The notes beneath the pieces are model-generated. The model was given only the letters and a program-made list of their open reading frames with translations. It was not told the DNA's origin and did no database searches. Position numbers and translations under genes: made by a program. A stretch of DNA of 8,044 nucleotides from Erysipelotrichaceae bacterium. GTDB lineage: Bacteria; Bacillota_I; Bacilli_A; Erysipelotrichales; Erysipelotrichaceae. Positions 7,449 to 8,044 of the stretch are shown one piece after another. Location of the stretch: the NCBI GenBank assembly GCA_900770275.1, contig CAAGJS010000161.1, positions 1 through 8,044 on the forward strand, given 5' to 3'. Each line of letters starts with the position of its first letter. Position 1 is the first letter of the stretch.

Positions 7449-7812
7449 GTTCTTCCTCCATCTGCTGTTTCAGAAAGTCTTCCAGCTCATCCTCATGGAT
7501 CCCGATGCGCTTCAGCTGATGCGCACAGGCCGCTACATAGCGGATGCACATCTCCTTCTTCAGCGACGCAATCTGCGCTTTGTCCTGGGTCACATATCTG
7601 CCGCTGGTACGCTCGCTGTGGACAAGATTCTTCATCTCCAGATAGCCAAGCGCCTTCTGCATCGTATTGGGATTCACGCCCGCTTCCAGGGCCAGATCAC
7701 GAACCGATGGCAGCTTTGATCCAGGGGCATAAACGCCGCTGATCATCCGTATCGCTACCTCATCCGCAATCTGCAGATAAATGGGCTCGCTGCCATTAAA
7801 CCTCCATGACAT
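7435..7812 (-). CDS. GntR-family transcriptional regulator, YtrA subfamily
   Basis: This 125-residue regulator begins with the YtrA-type opening (SEPIYLQIADEVAIRMISGVYAPGSKLPS in outline) and has a winged helix-turn-helix at about residues 10-75, with the recognition region SVRDLALEAGVNPNTMQKALGYLE read in two parts and the wing SERTSGRYVT. A short, about 45-residue helical tail follows in place of a large ligand domain; this small size defines the YtrA group. Such proteins usually repress their own operon, which encodes an ABC exporter, until cell-envelope stress. The gene order here (repressor, ATPase, permease) and the inverted repeat in its promoter fit that model. The start at 7812 is supported by AAGGAG on the - strand (7818-7823). 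An in-frame shift to the ATG at 7805-7807 is excluded because it is in a different frame. The inducer cannot be read from the sequence. Confidence 0.93.
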   Translation of the reverse strand: MSWRFNGSEPIYLQIADEVAIRMISGVYAPGSKLPSVRDLALEAGVNPNTMQKALGYLEMKNLVHSERTSGRYVTQDKAQIASLKKEMCIRYVAACAHQLKRIGIHEDELEDFLKQQMEEEHGDM

Positions 7813-7833
7813 ACGGTCTCCTTTCTGTGTATT

Positions 7834-7857
7834 ACTGTACTATTTGCCTAATACAGT
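7834..7857 (-). promoter_or_regulatory. Probable operator of the GntR/YtrA-type repressor
   Basis: A perfect inverted repeat ACTGTA (7834-7839) and TACAGT (7852-7857) is separated by 12 bases. It lies immediately downstream of the proposed -10 element and over the likely transcription start, a classic site for blocking RNA polymerase. As I recall it, the B. subtilis YtrA operator is AGTGTA-N13-TACACT; this repeat differs by one base per half and one base of spacing. Binding by the gene product is inferred from this resemblance and from position. Confidence 0.6.
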
Positions 7858-7860
7858 TAT

Positions 7861-7888
7861 ACAATACATCATCTTGTGTCTTTGTCAA
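7861..7888 (-). promoter_or_regulatory. Sigma-A-type promoter of the GntR-ABC operon
   Basis: On the - strand a consensus TTGACA (-35; 7883-7888) is followed after 16 bases by TATTGT (-10; 7861-7866, four of six consensus bases). A competing -10, TATAAC (7856-7861), would give a 21-base spacer, which is too long. The start of transcription would fall near 7854, inside the inverted repeat, leaving a short leader of about 40 bases before the repressor's ATG. Confidence 0.6.
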
Positions 7889-7926
7889 TGAAGAAAAAGA
7901 AAAATGAGGACAGTATTATCTCGTCT

Positions 7927-7992
7927 AAAGTGGTCCCTGTAGAAAGGACAGCACAGTAACAGTGCTGAGCTCCTGACTACAGGGGCTATTTT
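7927..7992 (+). promoter_or_regulatory. Long nested hairpin that includes the ribosome site of the next ORF
   Basis: The outer stem pairs 7927-7942 with 7977-7992 (core CCCTGTAG / CTACAGGG, extended by G-U and A-U pairs in RNA). After a symmetric 2x2 mismatch, AGGA (7945-7948) pairs in register with TCCT (7971-7974). CAGCAC (7949-7954) then pairs with GTGCTG (7962-7967) around a 7-base loop, leaving a three-base bulge. The AGGGG (7981-7985) that would serve as Shine-Dalgarno for ATG 7994 is in the 3' arm, and five T's follow (7989-7993). In a + strand transcript starting upstream, the structure would hide the ribosome site and could also act as a terminator. Such shielding from outside transcription is known for several insertion sequences. 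Confidence 0.7.
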
Positions 7993-7993
7993 T

Positions 7994-8044
7994 ATGGGCA
8001 GAAATAAAACACACAATACATTTTTCACTCCCGAGGAAATTGAA
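7994..8044 (+). CDS. 5' end of an ORF, cut by the window edge; possibly transposase OrfA of an insertion sequence
   Basis: Only 17 codons are visible, open to the last base (MGRNKTHNTFFTPEEIE). The start is ATG 7994, with AGGGG at 7981-7985 as ribosome site. The F-x-P/E-E-E-I opening recalls, from memory, helix-turn-helix proteins at the start of IS3-type elements in Firmicutes. The hairpin directly upstream also fits an element protected from read-through. The visible part is too short for a firm family call; it could equally be another small DNA-binding protein. The gene is divergent from the GntR operon. Confidence 0.4.
   Translation, partial: MGRNKTHNTFFTPEEIE

Noticed and set aside
7300..7719. 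A 139-codon + strand frame across the repressor and ATPase genes
   Set aside because: Both genes on the opposite strand have clear motifs and ribosome sites; this frame has none.
7856..7861. TATAAC as -10 of the GntR operon promoter
   Set aside because: It would need a 21-base spacer from the only good -35 element; TATTGT at 16 bases is the better choice.
7935..7984. CCCTGTAG/CTACAGGG repeat as part of a CRISPR or tandem array
   Set aside because: There is one inverted pair only, with no repeat-spacer periodicity; it forms a hairpin stem.

Overview
The window looks like a Firmicutes (Bacillota) chromosome of moderate GC, probably an anaerobic gut-type lineage (Clostridia or Erysipelotrichia). 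The grounds are strong AGGAGG-type ribosome binding sites, a YesN/YesM-type two-component system, lipoprotein-anchored sugar-binding proteins and a GntR/YtrA-type ABC operon. The genus cannot be fixed from the sequence alone.

Region 1 (12-5960, + strand) is a tight run of five genes with gaps of 8, 5, -4 and 12 bases, so it is almost certainly one transcript. The order is an uncharacterised cytosolic protein of about 200 residues, a YesN-type AraC response regulator, a YesM-type sensor kinase with an extracellular sensor region, a membrane-anchored or secreted periplasmic-binding-like protein, and a lipoprotein closely resembling the galactose/glucose-binding protein MglB. In the MglB-like protein the ligand-contacting residues and the calcium loop known from E. 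coli MglB all have counterparts. No transporter ATPase or permease follows: the run ends in a strong hairpin terminator (5971-6008). The simplest reading is a sugar-sensing module, in which extracellular binding proteins feed information to the kinase and the regulator drives sugar genes elsewhere. That role is inferred.

Region 2 (6013-7888, - strand) converges on region 1 and shares its terminator. It is a compact three-gene operon with overlapping genes: a YtrA-type GntR repressor, an ABC ATPase and a six-helix ABC-2-type membrane protein. Upstream lie a TTGACA-type promoter and a perfect 6-bp inverted repeat (ACTGTA-N12-TACAGT) just downstream of the -10. This placement suggests autorepression. 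Such operons in relatives respond to cell-envelope stress or antibiotics.

Region 3 (about 7920-8044) is the right edge. It contains a long, nested hairpin whose 3' arm contains the Shine-Dalgarno sequence of an ORF starting at 7994 and running off the window. The 17 visible codons and the hairpin recall the start of an insertion-sequence transposase, but this is tentative.
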